A DNA stretch of 64,000 nucleotides from Fibrobacter succinogenes (GTDB lineage: Bacteria; Fibrobacterota; Fibrobacteria; Fibrobacterales; Fibrobacteraceae). Below the pieces are notes generated by a model. That model saw only the letters and a program-made list of their open reading frames with translations. It made no database searches and had not been told where the DNA came from. Made by a program: the position numbers and the translations under genes. Positions 34,639 through 43,147 of this stretch are shown here, one piece after another; the stretch's first letter is position 1; each line of letters starts with the position of its first letter. The stretch lies in contig CACYRP010000002.1 of NCBI GenBank assembly GCA_902776765.1, positions 39,035 to 103,034 of the forward strand, written 5' to 3'.

Positions 34639-34808
34639 AGCACTCCTAATCCATACACACGCGAGTCAAACATAAAACTTTTTTATAAAATTTTCTAGAG
34701 TAAATTAGCGCAATAAATTATTTCAAATTTCTTATTTTAGTGTCAAAAAAAGCCACCAAAATAAAAAAAACATGCAAATTTATGACACCCTAAAAAAAAG
34801 AATTCCAG

Positions 34809-34826
34809 GTGTGATAAACATCACAC
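34809..34826. promoter_or_regulatory. CRP-type palindromic site
   Basis: GTGTGATAAACATCACAC is a perfect inverted repeat and has exactly the TGTGA-N6-TCACA form bound by E. coli CRP. It sits between hisB and the unknown gene at 33565-34638, whose start is ~170 bases further along on the minus strand. A CRP/FNR-family regulator in this organism is assumed, not seen here. Confidence 0.5.
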
Positions 34827-34861
34827 AAAAAAAAGAGCAGAACCTCAGTCCTGCCCTTTAT
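34827..34861 (-). terminator. Terminator after hisB
   Basis: AAAGAGCAG pairs with CTGCCCTTT (one mismatch) across a ten-base loop. Read on the minus strand it ends in eight Ts. It is about 20 bases beyond the hisB stop and abuts the CRP-like palindrome. Confidence 0.7.
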
Positions 34862-34882
34862 TATAAATTTAGTGACTTTTTC

Positions 34883-35467
34883 TTACAGCACGCCTTTGCT
34901 ACTGGGAATGCCTTTTACATTTCGTGAAGGAGCGACAGCCATTGCAACAGCACGCGCAAATGCCTTGAAAATGGATTCCAGGCAGTGATGGTTATCGTTA
35001 CCGTAGAAGAGTTCCACATGCAAGTTCATGCGGGCATTTTCGCAAAGGCTCTTGAAGAAATGTTCGAACATGCTGGCTTCGATTCCGCCTGCAGTTGCAG
35101 CAGGGAGTTTTACGTTCCAGACAAATCCGATACGGTTGCTAAAGTCAATGCAAACACGGCTCAGCGCTTCGTCCATTGGAACAAAGTAAAAACCATAGCG
35201 TTCAATTCCCTTCTTGTCACCAAGAGATTCAACGAGCGCCTGGCCAAGCACAATCGCAATATCTTCCATGCTGTGGTGCATATCGACTTCGGTATCGCCC
35301 TTGCAAGTCAAATCAAGGTGGAAACCGCCATGTACTTGGAACAAGTTAAGCATATGATCCAGGAACCCCGAACCCGAACTGATTTGGCCCCTAGAGCAAT
35401 CATCCAAGTTCAAGTAAAGCTGAATATCGGTTTCACCCGTCTTGCGAGAAATCTTAGAAGAACGCAT
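34883..35467 (-). CDS. hisB: Imidazoleglycerol-phosphate dehydratase
   Basis: 194 residues from the ATG at 35467 with GAGGT before it; a GTG two codons earlier is less likely. It catalyses the sixth step of histidine synthesis. Metal-binding motifs are FLDHML, DMHHSMEDIAIVLGQAL and NDNHHCLESIFKAFARA. It is the monofunctional dehydratase, with no phosphatase domain fused. No other his gene is in the window. The start lies nine bases after the stop of the RodZ-like gene, so the two are cotranscribed in an unusual pairing. Confidence 0.94.
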   Translation of the reverse strand: MRSSKISRKTGETDIQLYLNLDDCSRGQISSGSGFLDHMLNLFQVHGGFHLDLTCKGDTEVDMHHSMEDIAIVLGQALVESLGDKKGIERYGFYFVPMDEALSRVCIDFSNRIGFVWNVKLPAATAGGIEASMFEHFFKSLCENARMNLHVELFYGNDNHHCLESIFKAFARAVAMAVAPSRNVKGIPSSKGVL

Positions 35468-35476
35468 AAACACCTC

Positions 35477-36412
35477 TTATTTAAGCACACGACCGTCAAA
35501 CACGCTAAAGCGGGCCACACGGCCAAACTTCGGCACAGGAAGCGGGGTTTCAACGCCGTTCAAGTACATTTTGCCAATAGCGCGCGGTTCGCCAATAACG
35601 ATATACAACGTGCCACTTGCGGTATAAACAAGCTTGTTATCGACGGTAGCAATGTTTGCTTCTTTTACGAATTCGTCATCGTCTTCGTCACGCTTGATGC
35701 CCACCCAAGAACGCATTTCACCTGAGCCCACAAGTTCTATCTTCGTGCGGCCATTGTCCGAAACCGGACCTGTTACGGTATCTTTCTTAGAAGATGCCGA
35801 AATGAAAATTGTTGCAGAAGCCGGGAGATTTTCAGCTTTTTTCACAGCCTTATCGACATCAGCCTGCGTCACAGTCTCATTCTTTTCGTCCTTGACGGAA
35901 TCCGCAGGAACCGCTTCGGCACCTTCAGGCATGTCCTGGCTGATTTCGGAAGAATCCTCAGCAGCAACCACCGCTGGCGGATTGGCATTACCATCAGCAG
36001 CATCGCCCTTCGTTACAAAATGGAGCCCAACAATGAAAAGCGCCACGATAACCACAATCGCTATAGGCACGGCCTTACTGCGCGGTTGCTTTTCTTCATC
36101 CGTCATCGGAGTAATATTCTTCATCGGTTCCATGTCAGGCGTGACAAAATTCGAACCGACTTCTTCAGCATACAGTTTAAGAACGCCCTTGGGATCCAAG
36201 CCGAGCTTAGTACTTACAGAATTCAGGTAACTACGGACATAAGCTTCTACCGGCAAAGACTTCCAGTCGCTCGCTTCAATAAAATGAAGCATTTTCACCG
36301 AAATTTTCGTACGATCAGAAAGATCATCTATAGAAAGTCCTTGAGATTCGCGAACGCGGGCCAAGAATTCGCCAAGGCGTTCGTTGGGATTCTTCTCATC
36401 CAATTGAATCAT
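35477..36412 (-). CDS. RodZ-like protein: HTH, membrane segment, C-terminal DUF4115-like domain
   Basis: 311 residues. Residues ~10-80 form the HTH_25 domain of the RodZ family (LGEFLARVRESQGLSIDDLS, in part; SVKMLHFIEASDW; VRSYLNSVSTKLGLD). A membrane segment lies at ~115-133 (AVPIAIVVIVALFIVGL). A Pro/Glu/Asp-rich linker and a β-rich periplasmic C-terminus follow. RodZ ties MreB filaments to the membrane in elongating rods. Its place between maf and hisB is compatible with a cell-shape role, as maf often lies near mre genes. Alternative: a generic membrane-bound regulator. Confidence 0.72.
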   Translation of the reverse strand: MIQLDEKNPNERLGEFLARVRESQGLSIDDLSDRTKISVKMLHFIEASDWKSLPVEAYVRSYLNSVSTKLGLDPKGVLKLYAEEVGSNFVTPDMEPMKNITPMTDEEKQPRSKAVPIAIVVIVALFIVGLHFVTKGDAADGNANPPAVVAAEDSSEISQDMPEGAEAVPADSVKDEKNETVTQADVDKAVKKAENLPASATIFISASSKKDTVTGPVSDNGRTKIELVGSGEMRSWVGIKRDEDDDEFVKEANIATVDNKLVYTASGTLYIVIGEPRAIGKMYLNGVETPLPVPKFGRVARFSVFDGRVLK

Positions 36413-36415
36413 TTG

Positions 36416-36985
36416 CTATACCTTAACTTGTAAGCTATCCAACATTTCCAGTGTACGTGCAACCGGTAACCCAACCACGTTGTAGTAACATCCATTGATA
36501 GACTTTATCAGGCGCGCCCCATTCGTTTGAATGCCGTAGGCACCTGCTTTATCCATCGGGTCTTTAGAATTTACATAATCTTTAAGTTCTTGTAAGGAAC
36601 ATTTTCTAAAAATGACCTCTGTTTTCTCTTCGGAGGCACAAAGAATTTCGCCATTCCTGGCAATCGCCACACCGGTAATCACAAAATGCGAACGATTGTT
36701 CAATATGTTCAGCATTTCGAGGGCGTTTTCTTCGGATTTCGGCTTTCCAAGCGGCATGTTGTCCAAAAAAACAAGCGTATCAAAGCCGAGCACGTAAGCA
36801 TCGCGTTCCGTGCGAGATACAGACAAAGCCTTGATGCATGCGTTTTCGCGCGGGAAATCCATCGGGTTTGTACTTGTAGGCTTTTCGTCTTCGCCGGAGA
36901 CAACCACGCGAAAATTGACACCTAATTGTTTTAAAATTTCAGAACGTCGCGGCGAACCGCTGGCAAGAATGATTTCGTTATTCAT
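36416..36985 (-). CDS. maf: Maf-family nucleoside-triphosphate pyrophosphatase
   Basis: 189 residues from the ATG at 36985. The 34 residues of open frame upstream are encoded by a TAG-rich repeat and are not credible protein. Maf removes modified or non-canonical nucleotides (dTTP/UTP/m5UTP-type) and is tied to division arrest. Motifs are ILASGSPRRSEIL at the N-terminus, FPRENACIKAL, LGFDTLVFLD and DKAGAYGIQ, with NVVGLPV at the C-terminus. It stops three bases before the RodZ-like start. Confidence 0.92.
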   Translation of the reverse strand: MNNEIILASGSPRRSEILKQLGVNFRVVVSGEDEKPTSTNPMDFPRENACIKALSVSRTERDAYVLGFDTLVFLDNMPLGKPKSEENALEMLNILNNRSHFVITGVAIARNGEILCASEEKTEVIFRKCSLQELKDYVNSKDPMDKAGAYGIQTNGARLIKSINGCYYNVVGLPVARTLEMLDSLQVKV

Positions 36986-37170
36986 TGGTTGTTGGTCTAT
37001 GGTGATTAGTAAACAGTAGTTAGTGGTTAGGGATGTGATTAGTAGGAAGTAGTCGGTAGGAAGTAGGAAGTTATATAATTGCGGCATGGTTCGGCAAGCT
37101 CACCAACCTAGTCAGGTCCCTGAGCCTGTCGAAGGGCTGCCTACTGCTTACTGTCTACCTCTCTCGTCTA
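36986..37170. repeat. TAG-rich element with a CCTGAGCCTGTCGAAGG-type insert
   Basis: The gap between lptD and maf opens with GTGATTAGTAAACAGTAGTTAG-like sequence (quoted loosely) and closes with CTGCCTACTGCTTACTGTCTAC; the arms are partly complementary. Between them, 37083-37136 carries GGTTCGGCAAGCTCACC and CCTGAGCCTGTCGAAGG, the two arms of a palindromic repeat seen in many unrelated bacterial genomes. Downstream, CTCTCTCGTCT resembles the 7-base repeats at 3451-3478. Confidence 0.65.
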
Positions 37171-37172
37171 AT

Positions 37173-39653
37173 TTAATCATAACTCTTCGTGTCGGTGCTG
37201 CCTGCATTCAGCTTGATATCCGGCAAGTCGCGCACATAGACCGAGAAGCTCCAGCCCGCTGCAGGGCCAGTCGGAGTCCACGTAAAATCGAGCTGCCAGC
37301 AGTGCAACACGCGCTTGAACGTAAATTCATGCGAGACAAACTTACCTTCATTATAATCATAACGAGTGCTATAAGAAACATCCCAGTTGACGGTAGGCTG
37401 GAACGATGCCGAAATACCCGTCGAATGCGAGATATTGTCTTTGAACAAATTCTTAGCCACGCGAGTACTGCTGAACGAATAGCGGTAATCCAAGCTCAGC
37501 GACCAATTCAGCATTTCGTACTTTTCAAGTTGCGACGGAAGCCCGCCATTAAACGTACCGCTCCAATGGAAATTCTTTGAAAGTTCATAGCCCCAGTACG
37601 TGAGTTCCGGGAACTTTACCTTATTTGGATTCGAATCGTACTTGTGGTAGAAGCTATGGCGGGTGTTTATGGTAAACATGTAGTCCGGCAAAATCTGCAA
37701 ACCGAACGAAGACGAAATATCCGAGAAGTTGAGCGAATCCGCCGCAAAATTATAAGAGAAACTATGCCTTGTCGTAAGCAAGCGGCGTGTACCGTACTGG
37801 TCTTCGACCGCCTTAGCCTTCTTTGTCGAATCGCCACGAGTTGTATCGACTTTTGCCGCCACCTTGAGATACTTGATATCAAAGTCATTGTTTAAGCTAA
37901 AGCCAACCGTCTGTTGTTTCTGTTGGTATGGATACTGCCCCAAGAGCGGATGCGGCGCAAACGTCTTGACCGTATCAATTTCAGGCGCGTACGTGTATGA
38001 AATGCTCGGAGAAAGCACATGGCGGATACCGGTGAACCGCCCGATTTCTGGCACCCAAATACCGTAAAGTTTCGTGTCGGCAGTCAAACTATAGCTGTGG
38101 TTGTACGCCACATTACCGTAAGTACCTTCTTCAGGATTAAAGCTCATATAGCGTTTTCTTTTGTTCAAAGAATCGTTCGGATTGCGCCAGTTCGTACCGG
38201 TCCAATACCCCGTAAAAGAGGCGCGCGGCGTGATATTGATAACATCAAAAAGGCGACCCGAATAATCAAGGGTGTAAGTACCCGTGTAACCCAGGTAATG
38301 CGCGGTCGTATCCTTATCCAGCGTCAAGTCTCTATCGCGACGCATGTTGTAGTTGAATCGGTTCGTAAAGCTGTAGTTGAACTTTTCAAGGAACGACTGG
38401 AACGAGCCATCTTCTGCCGCCACCTCACCTTCTTCCAATTCAAAATTGAAAAGGTTTCCGCTCATGCGGTACTGGATATCGGGCAAATTGCGTTCGAGCA
38501 TTCCCGTCGTAAGGTTGTGGCTCTGCGAGACCTTAACCGTCAAGCTCTTGTTGTTGCCGAATTTACCGGAATAGGCAAGGGAAGCGTTCGCCTGCTGGTT
38601 CAAAATTGTGTTCGCCTCTAGCGAATTGTTCTTACGGATGCCCCTGTCGCTCACAAAGGAGCCCTGGCCGCTCAACGTGTGCTTCGCATCGGGAGTCAAG
38701 TTCTGGTTGTGTGAAAATTCGATGTCGTAACCACTGTTGCTAAAATCAAATTCTTGCAAGTAGCTAGTGTACTTCAAGTAACCATCCAACAAATAACGCT
38801 TCTTATAGCGAATTTCACCCTTCAACGTCGAACGTTCAAAGCGAGCCTCATCACCTTCGATAATGTCTGCCGAGAGCGTCGCATCCCAGTAATCGTTAGC
38901 AGCATAATAGAAACCAATATTCTGCAAGTAATAGCCTTGCTTTTGGTCACCACCGAACTTGGGCGTTAAAATACCGGACTTGCGGCCACTCTTAAGCGGT
39001 GCAACTATCATCGGGAGAACCGCCACAGGCACATCGGCAATGTTCAAAACCACCGGTCTTGCAGTAATCGTCTCCTTGGGTTTTACCACCATGCGGCGAC
39101 CATAAAAGTAAAAGTGCTGGTGCGTCGTATCGTTACATGTGCTAAAGTCACCACGAGCAATCTGGATTCGCGTATCCGGCAAACGGCGAACTTCCATGCC
39201 GTTCAACTGCTGGTTGTCCTGGAACGTCGTTGCGTAATAGACCTCGCCTATTTTAGACTTGAGGTTGTACTTGAGGCGCATGCCAGAAAGCGACGGATTC
39301 TTAGCTTCGCGAAGCACCGGATTACCCGATGCCGCCAGAATCTGATTTTTCTGGTCCATCCAAATCGTATCGGATTCAAGCGTTGCCGTGCGGTACTTGA
39401 GTTGCGCCGACTTGTTCAAGTTGAACGTCGAAGTTTCAACATCGTAAACCAAGTCCACGGCGCGGTATTCAATCGTATCCACGCCTGTAGTATCGTTCAT
39501 CCAATCGACCTCGGTCGTGTCTTCTACAGGCTGTTCGCGCTCTTCGAGTTCAAAGCGAGTCATGTCCTCGCCATAAGAGCAAGGAGCAAAGACCGCAGCG
39601 ATAAACAATGCAAAAACGGCCCACATGAAACGATGGGTTTTGGACAAAATCAC
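37173..39653 (-). CDS. lptD: LPS-assembly protein LptD (OstA-like)
   Basis: 826 residues. A signal peptide (about 1-28) is followed by an OstA-like β-jelly-roll at ~65-190 (DLVYDVETSTFNLNKSAQL, in part; ATLESDTIWMDQ; MRLKYNLKSKIGEV) and a large barrel to the C-terminus. LptD inserts LPS in the outer leaflet with LptE. The segment VPVAVLPMIVAPLKSGRKSG, quoted to its limit, is the conserved junction of the two parts. Together with kdsB it indicates true LPS. The family's disulfide cysteines are sparse here. The gene stands alone between repeat-rich gaps. Confidence 0.85.
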   Translation of the reverse strand: MILSKTHRFMWAVFALFIAAVFAPCSYGEDMTRFELEEREQPVEDTTEVDWMNDTTGVDTIEYRAVDLVYDVETSTFNLNKSAQLKYRTATLESDTIWMDQKNQILAASGNPVLREAKNPSLSGMRLKYNLKSKIGEVYYATTFQDNQQLNGMEVRRLPDTRIQIARGDFSTCNDTTHQHFYFYGRRMVVKPKETITARPVVLNIADVPVAVLPMIVAPLKSGRKSGILTPKFGGDQKQGYYLQNIGFYYAANDYWDATLSADIIEGDEARFERSTLKGEIRYKKRYLLDGYLKYTSYLQEFDFSNSGYDIEFSHNQNLTPDAKHTLSGQGSFVSDRGIRKNNSLEANTILNQQANASLAYSGKFGNNKSLTVKVSQSHNLTTGMLERNLPDIQYRMSGNLFNFELEEGEVAAEDGSFQSFLEKFNYSFTNRFNYNMRRDRDLTLDKDTTAHYLGYTGTYTLDYSGRLFDVINITPRASFTGYWTGTNWRNPNDSLNKRKRYMSFNPEEGTYGNVAYNHSYSLTADTKLYGIWVPEIGRFTGIRHVLSPSISYTYAPEIDTVKTFAPHPLLGQYPYQQKQQTVGFSLNNDFDIKYLKVAAKVDTTRGDSTKKAKAVEDQYGTRRLLTTRHSFSYNFAADSLNFSDISSSFGLQILPDYMFTINTRHSFYHKYDSNPNKVKFPELTYWGYELSKNFHWSGTFNGGLPSQLEKYEMLNWSLSLDYRYSFSSTRVAKNLFKDNISHSTGISASFQPTVNWDVSYSTRYDYNEGKFVSHEFTFKRVLHCWQLDFTWTPTGPAAGWSFSVYVRDLPDIKLNAGSTDTKSYD

Positions 39654-39667
39654 GGTGCAACAAGATA

Positions 39668-39690
39668 GAAAAAAAAGGGCTGATAGCCCA
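39668..39690 (-). terminator. Terminator of a possible small RNA upstream of lptD
   Basis: On the minus strand GGGCTATCAGCCC is followed by eight Ts. No minus-strand gene ends here: the PDZ gene already has a strong terminator at 39907-39935. It therefore fits a separate short transcript in the gap. Confidence 0.55.
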
Positions 39691-39830
39691 TAGCCCCTTG
39701 TGTTTTTTTCATGAATTCAATAAAGCACGTTACGCGGGCGGGGCCCCAGCTCAGAGTTGCGAAGGCCGCACGGGCCCCTCCCTGCACCCTCCCCATCCTT
39801 GGCCGACGCTTTCATTATCTTAACGTTTAC
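39690..39830 (-). ncRNA. Candidate structured RNA in a GC-rich island
   Basis: Within an AT-rich gap, 39732-39809 is very GC-rich and structured: GGGGCCC can pair with GGGCCCC, enclosing a smaller TGCG-GCCTT-CGCA hairpin, and flanking GGGCGG/CCGCCC-type bases extend it. It lies between two minus-strand terminators, so a transcript starting near 39830 and ending at 39668-39690 is reasonable. No ORF of note fills it. I match it to no known RNA family; the strand is inferred from the terminator. Confidence 0.4.
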
Positions 39831-39906
39831 ATATCATCTATAAAAACAAATAAACTTCTCGCTTCAAACTATCTTTTCAACGTTTTATAAAAATTGTGCA
39901 TATAAT

Positions 39907-39935
39907 TAAAAACGTTCCACAAGTGGAACGTTTTT
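39907..39935. terminator. Terminator after the PDZ-protein gene
   Basis: A perfect palindrome, AAAACGTTCCAC-AA-GTGGAACGTTTT, ends in Ts on both strands. It lies 27 bases beyond the stop of the PDZ protein. Confidence 0.88.
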
Positions 39936-39961
39936 CGAATTCGAAATTTTTAAAATTTTAA

Positions 39962-40771
39962 TTACTTCAGCACGGCGTTGGCACCGCTTACGGCACCATT
40001 GTGGTCAATGGAAATAACATAGCGACCGCTCGGGAGCTGAGAGCCATTCCAGTTGATCGTGTTCACGCCAGCAACAGCATTGTCGAGACCAAGCTTTGCA
40101 ACCTGTTCGCCATCAGCATTCAGAATGGTCACAGCAACTCGGCCAGTAGATTTAACCGCGAAAGAAAGTGCCTTGCGGTTGAAAAGACGGAGCGTTGCAT
40201 CACCCTTGCGGATTGAAGCCGTCTTGGTGAACTTCGGAGAAGTCTTTGCCTTTTCCACATAAACACCATTGACATCAGCAGAAGCAAGAGCAACATCGTT
40301 CTTGACGAGGTTTCCGCGGCTAAGCACAGCAACAAACTGCTTGTCATTTTCAGTTGCGCTTGCAAACGTTTCGAGTTCCTGAACGTTCACGCGATCCTTG
40401 TCGCCGTACCAGTTCTTCACAGCCTTGTTGTCCAAGTCCTTCACGGTAATCTGAGCGCGACGGATGACCGTAGAATAGGTTTCGCCATTGCTCGTATAAG
40501 TGATTTCCAGCGGCTTATTGACCTGGCCGCGAAGCTTAGACTTCGAAAATTCAATGTTCTGGCCTTTGAGGCTTACACCATCAACAGCGGTAATAACATC
40601 ACCAGCTCGGAGATTGGTTTCTGCAGCCGGAGTGCCCGGAATGACTTCGGCCACATGGACGCCCTCGTTCACCTGATAAATGGTGATGCCAACGCCACCA
40701 AAGGATTCGTCGGCCATAAGCGGAGCTGTCATCATCGCAGCAATCAGAGAAGCCTTAACAAAACTATTCAT
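39962..40771 (-). CDS. Secreted PDZ-domain protein with a T9SS-like C-terminal domain
   Basis: 269 residues from the ATG at 40771, where AAGGAG stands eight bases upstream. The signal peptide is ~20 residues (SLIAAMMTAPLMA). A PDZ domain covers ~22-105 (GGVGITIYQVNEGVHVAEV, AETNLRAGDVITAVDG). The last ~80 residues (GRVAVTILNADGEQVAKLGL, in part; NTINWNGSQLPSGRYVISI) are the FlgD-like/type A sorting fold used by type IX secretion cargo. No protease domain is present, so it is probably a scaffold or binding protein. It is monocistronic, with its own promoter and terminator. Confidence 0.8.
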   Translation of the reverse strand: MNSFVKASLIAAMMTAPLMADESFGGVGITIYQVNEGVHVAEVIPGTPAAETNLRAGDVITAVDGVSLKGQNIEFSKSKLRGQVNKPLEITYTSNGETYSTVIRRAQITVKDLDNKAVKNWYGDKDRVNVQELETFASATENDKQFVAVLSRGNLVKNDVALASADVNGVYVEKAKTSPKFTKTASIRKGDATLRLFNRKALSFAVKSTGRVAVTILNADGEQVAKLGLDNAVAGVNTINWNGSQLPSGRYVISIDHNGAVSGANAVLK

Positions 40772-40796
40772 AATAATCTCCTTAAATTTCTTCCAT

Positions 40797-40824
40797 AATA
40801 TATAATAAAAATTTGCTATTTCAA
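40797..40824 (-). promoter_or_regulatory. Possible σ70-type promoter of the PDZ-protein gene
   Basis: On the minus strand TTGAAA and TATATT are separated by 16 bases. Transcription would start ~10 bases later, near 40790, about 20 bases before the ATG at 40771. Confidence 0.45.
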
Positions 40825-40950
40825 ACGCAATCAGACGAAAAACAGCCCTAAAATGAAATTCATTTATCAATTCTGCACTTAAAGTTCTTTTTCTTATATT
40901 TAAAACATGCCATATCGCCTTATTATCAAATATTTAAACACAAGGCGAAA

Positions 40951-43026
40951 TTATTCTTTCACGCAACGTATAGGTAAATAGAAGTCCATATAGGCTTGAT
41001 TAAAATACATATACGTATCGCCCAAATAAAGGAAAATGATGTCTTTTGTACTATCGTCGCCATAAATCCAATACAAAACATTTTCATAGTTTTTATTTTC
41101 GGCCTTTGGATAGAGGCCGAGCATCAAAAACGAAAGGCCCGATTCATTACAAGAGAAAGCACTACAGCGTGAACCTATCTGAGACTTAAACTTCGCCAAG
41201 TACGAGTTTTTCTCATACATAGAAAGATGATTGTAATCGTCTGAGTAAAATAAATTCAGTTCAGTCGTATCGGGCAATCGCCAGCCAGCAGGGCAAGCCG
41301 TTGCAGCGGCCTCAATCGAATAAAAACGGCCTGCAATTTGGCAACCTTCTTGAGCAGAATAACTCTGCGAAGAATCTCCAATCGCATACCTCAAGTTTTC
41401 GGCCATCCAAATTTTGCCTCTAAATTCAACAGTCCTGTAAGTTTCGCCATCACGATTATCCGTCAATGTTCCATACTCAATATTTGGATTAAAGTAATAT
41501 TCCTTCGGAAAATCACAGTTCCACTCTATTGAGGAATGCCATTTACCATTGTAGCAGATATATTGTTCGTTACCCCCTCTATTGCTATCTTTACGTCTTT
41601 GGTTGTCCGTACTGCAAGGCGCCTTGTAGAAATCCGTCCATGCATTATTGTAGCACACATAGGACATCGAAGTATCGCGTAGGCCCTGAACCGTTTTACC
41701 TTCTGCATCACAAGCTCTATCGCCAATGTCCTTTTCTCGATAAGTCGCAACGTCCCAGCCCGAATCCCGGCAAATATAAATGACACCTCCGTTACTTTTG
41801 ATTTCGCTTTCTAACATTTTCCCAATGCGATCGCAAGGAACTCCAGTCGTTTCCTTTTCCAATTGAGTTGCAATTTTCCATTTTGAATCTTTGCACAAGT
41901 AAAATCTGGTAGAATCTGTCGGACTTTGAACAATTTTAGCAGAATCGCCACAAGGAATGTCCTTGGTCTCGTAATCCATTTTTGTAGTGACATTCCAGCC
42001 GTTTTCCTTGCAAACATAATAGCGTTCATTCAAGGAAGTACTCTTGAACATTTTGCCAATTTCATCGCAAGGGATATCCTTGGTATCTTCTTCGTAATTC
42101 ACCAAAAGATTCCAGCCCCTGGCATTACAGAAGTAAAGAGTGTCGCTGATGATATTTTTTAGACCAGCACGCTTGACAGAACCGAACATGTCAGCACTGC
42201 AATACGGAAGCCCGATGCATTTTCGATAGACATTGCCAATGATAAGCGTGGGAGCAACATCTTCGTTACCACTGTGGAAACATCCTCGCGAAGCGAGACT
42301 CCTCACCCATACACTTAACTTTTCATAAGGAGCGTAATATTTTTCTTCATAGTCCCTACCCCAGCCCCGCCCCAAGTTCCAGGTGGCGTTCCAAATTCCG
42401 CAATATTCAGAACGATCAAGCGTACCTTTTTCAGAAAACAATTGAACAACACTATAAAGCGTGACAGAATCATAACTAAAGATAAGGTTTAACGCATCTT
42501 CAACATCAGCTCTTGTAAAAGAGACTTCACGAAACAAGGAATCCAACCCCAAGACTGTGACAAATTCCCTCTTGGCCGTTTTCTCGGCCTCCTCCGCTGG
42601 GACACCTTCAGAAACCAGTTTTGACGTCCGACCTTCAATAATCAACCTATAGGGATAAACAGATTTTTCGTAAAAGATCGTAGAATCAGAAGGACGGAAA
42701 CCGCCACTCGCATCTGAACCAGCAACCGCACTAAATGCAACAGCGCATCCCCCGCCGCTGCCCGGCGCTCCAACATCTAAGAAATCCAAATAATACGAGC
42801 TAGATGAAGTCTGTTGTTCATTGCCGCTGGACTGAACAGCCACATCGGAAGAACTTGAGAACGGTGTATTTCCCGAAACAGATGACGTTGCTGACGAAAG
42901 CGCTTCGGCGCTTGAAGAGCTCCCCTCCTCAGCGATAAGGTCGCTATCATTGAGATACGCAACATTTTCTGGATCAGAGCAGGCCAACAGCAACAGCACC
43001 GATAACAGAAATGCAAAAATTTTCAT
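40951..43026 (-). CDS. Fibrobacter major paralogous domain lipoprotein (TIGR02145)
   Basis: 691 residues from the ATG at 43026, with a GGGGGAAGG site directly before it. The lipobox is LLLAC. A poly-Ser linker (SSSSAE, SSSSDV, SSSSYY) leads to an unassigned region and then about six Cys-containing repeats of ~45 residues, each with the form YxCxxxxW...Y...T.DIPCD..GK. The C-terminal ~170 residues are the Fibrobacter succinogenes major paralogous domain: DNRDGETYRTVEFRGKIWM, quoted to its limit, then AENLRYA and CPAGWRLPDTTEL. This domain occurs in dozens of Fibrobacter proteins and its function is unknown; surface exposure is expected. Confidence 0.88.
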   Translation of the reverse strand: MKIFAFLLSVLLLLACSDPENVAYLNDSDLIAEEGSSSSAEALSSATSSVSGNTPFSSSSDVAVQSSGNEQQTSSSSYYLDFLDVGAPGSGGGCAVAFSAVAGSDASGGFRPSDSTIFYEKSVYPYRLIIEGRTSKLVSEGVPAEEAEKTAKREFVTVLGLDSLFREVSFTRADVEDALNLIFSYDSVTLYSVVQLFSEKGTLDRSEYCGIWNATWNLGRGWGRDYEEKYYAPYEKLSVWVRSLASRGCFHSGNEDVAPTLIIGNVYRKCIGLPYCSADMFGSVKRAGLKNIISDTLYFCNARGWNLLVNYEEDTKDIPCDEIGKMFKSTSLNERYYVCKENGWNVTTKMDYETKDIPCGDSAKIVQSPTDSTRFYLCKDSKWKIATQLEKETTGVPCDRIGKMLESEIKSNGGVIYICRDSGWDVATYREKDIGDRACDAEGKTVQGLRDTSMSYVCYNNAWTDFYKAPCSTDNQRRKDSNRGGNEQYICYNGKWHSSIEWNCDFPKEYYFNPNIEYGTLTDNRDGETYRTVEFRGKIWMAENLRYAIGDSSQSYSAQEGCQIAGRFYSIEAAATACPAGWRLPDTTELNLFYSDDYNHLSMYEKNSYLAKFKSQIGSRCSAFSCNESGLSFLMLGLYPKAENKNYENVLYWIYGDDSTKDIIFLYLGDTYMYFNQAYMDFYLPIRCVKE

Positions 43027-43101
43027 CCTTCCCCCTTCTACACCCCACAACACACCAAAAACTCTCGTATAAAAATACGCTCAAAAGATTTAAGAAGTTT
43101 A

Positions 43102-43136
43102 TAAAAAATCTCAACGTCCAAAATAAGCGTTGAGAA
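43102..43136 (-). terminator. Terminator after the cold-shock/barnase gene
   Basis: TCTCAACG pairs with CGTTGAGA around an 11-base loop and is followed on the minus strand by TTTTTTAT. It is 12 bases beyond the gene's stop and closes the AT-rich cluster on this side. Confidence 0.75.
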
Positions 43137-43147
43137 TTACGCATTTT

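Noticed and set aside
36986..37087. N-terminal extension of Maf
   Set aside because: It is encoded by a TAG-rich repeat element; Maf proteins begin at the ATG at 36985.
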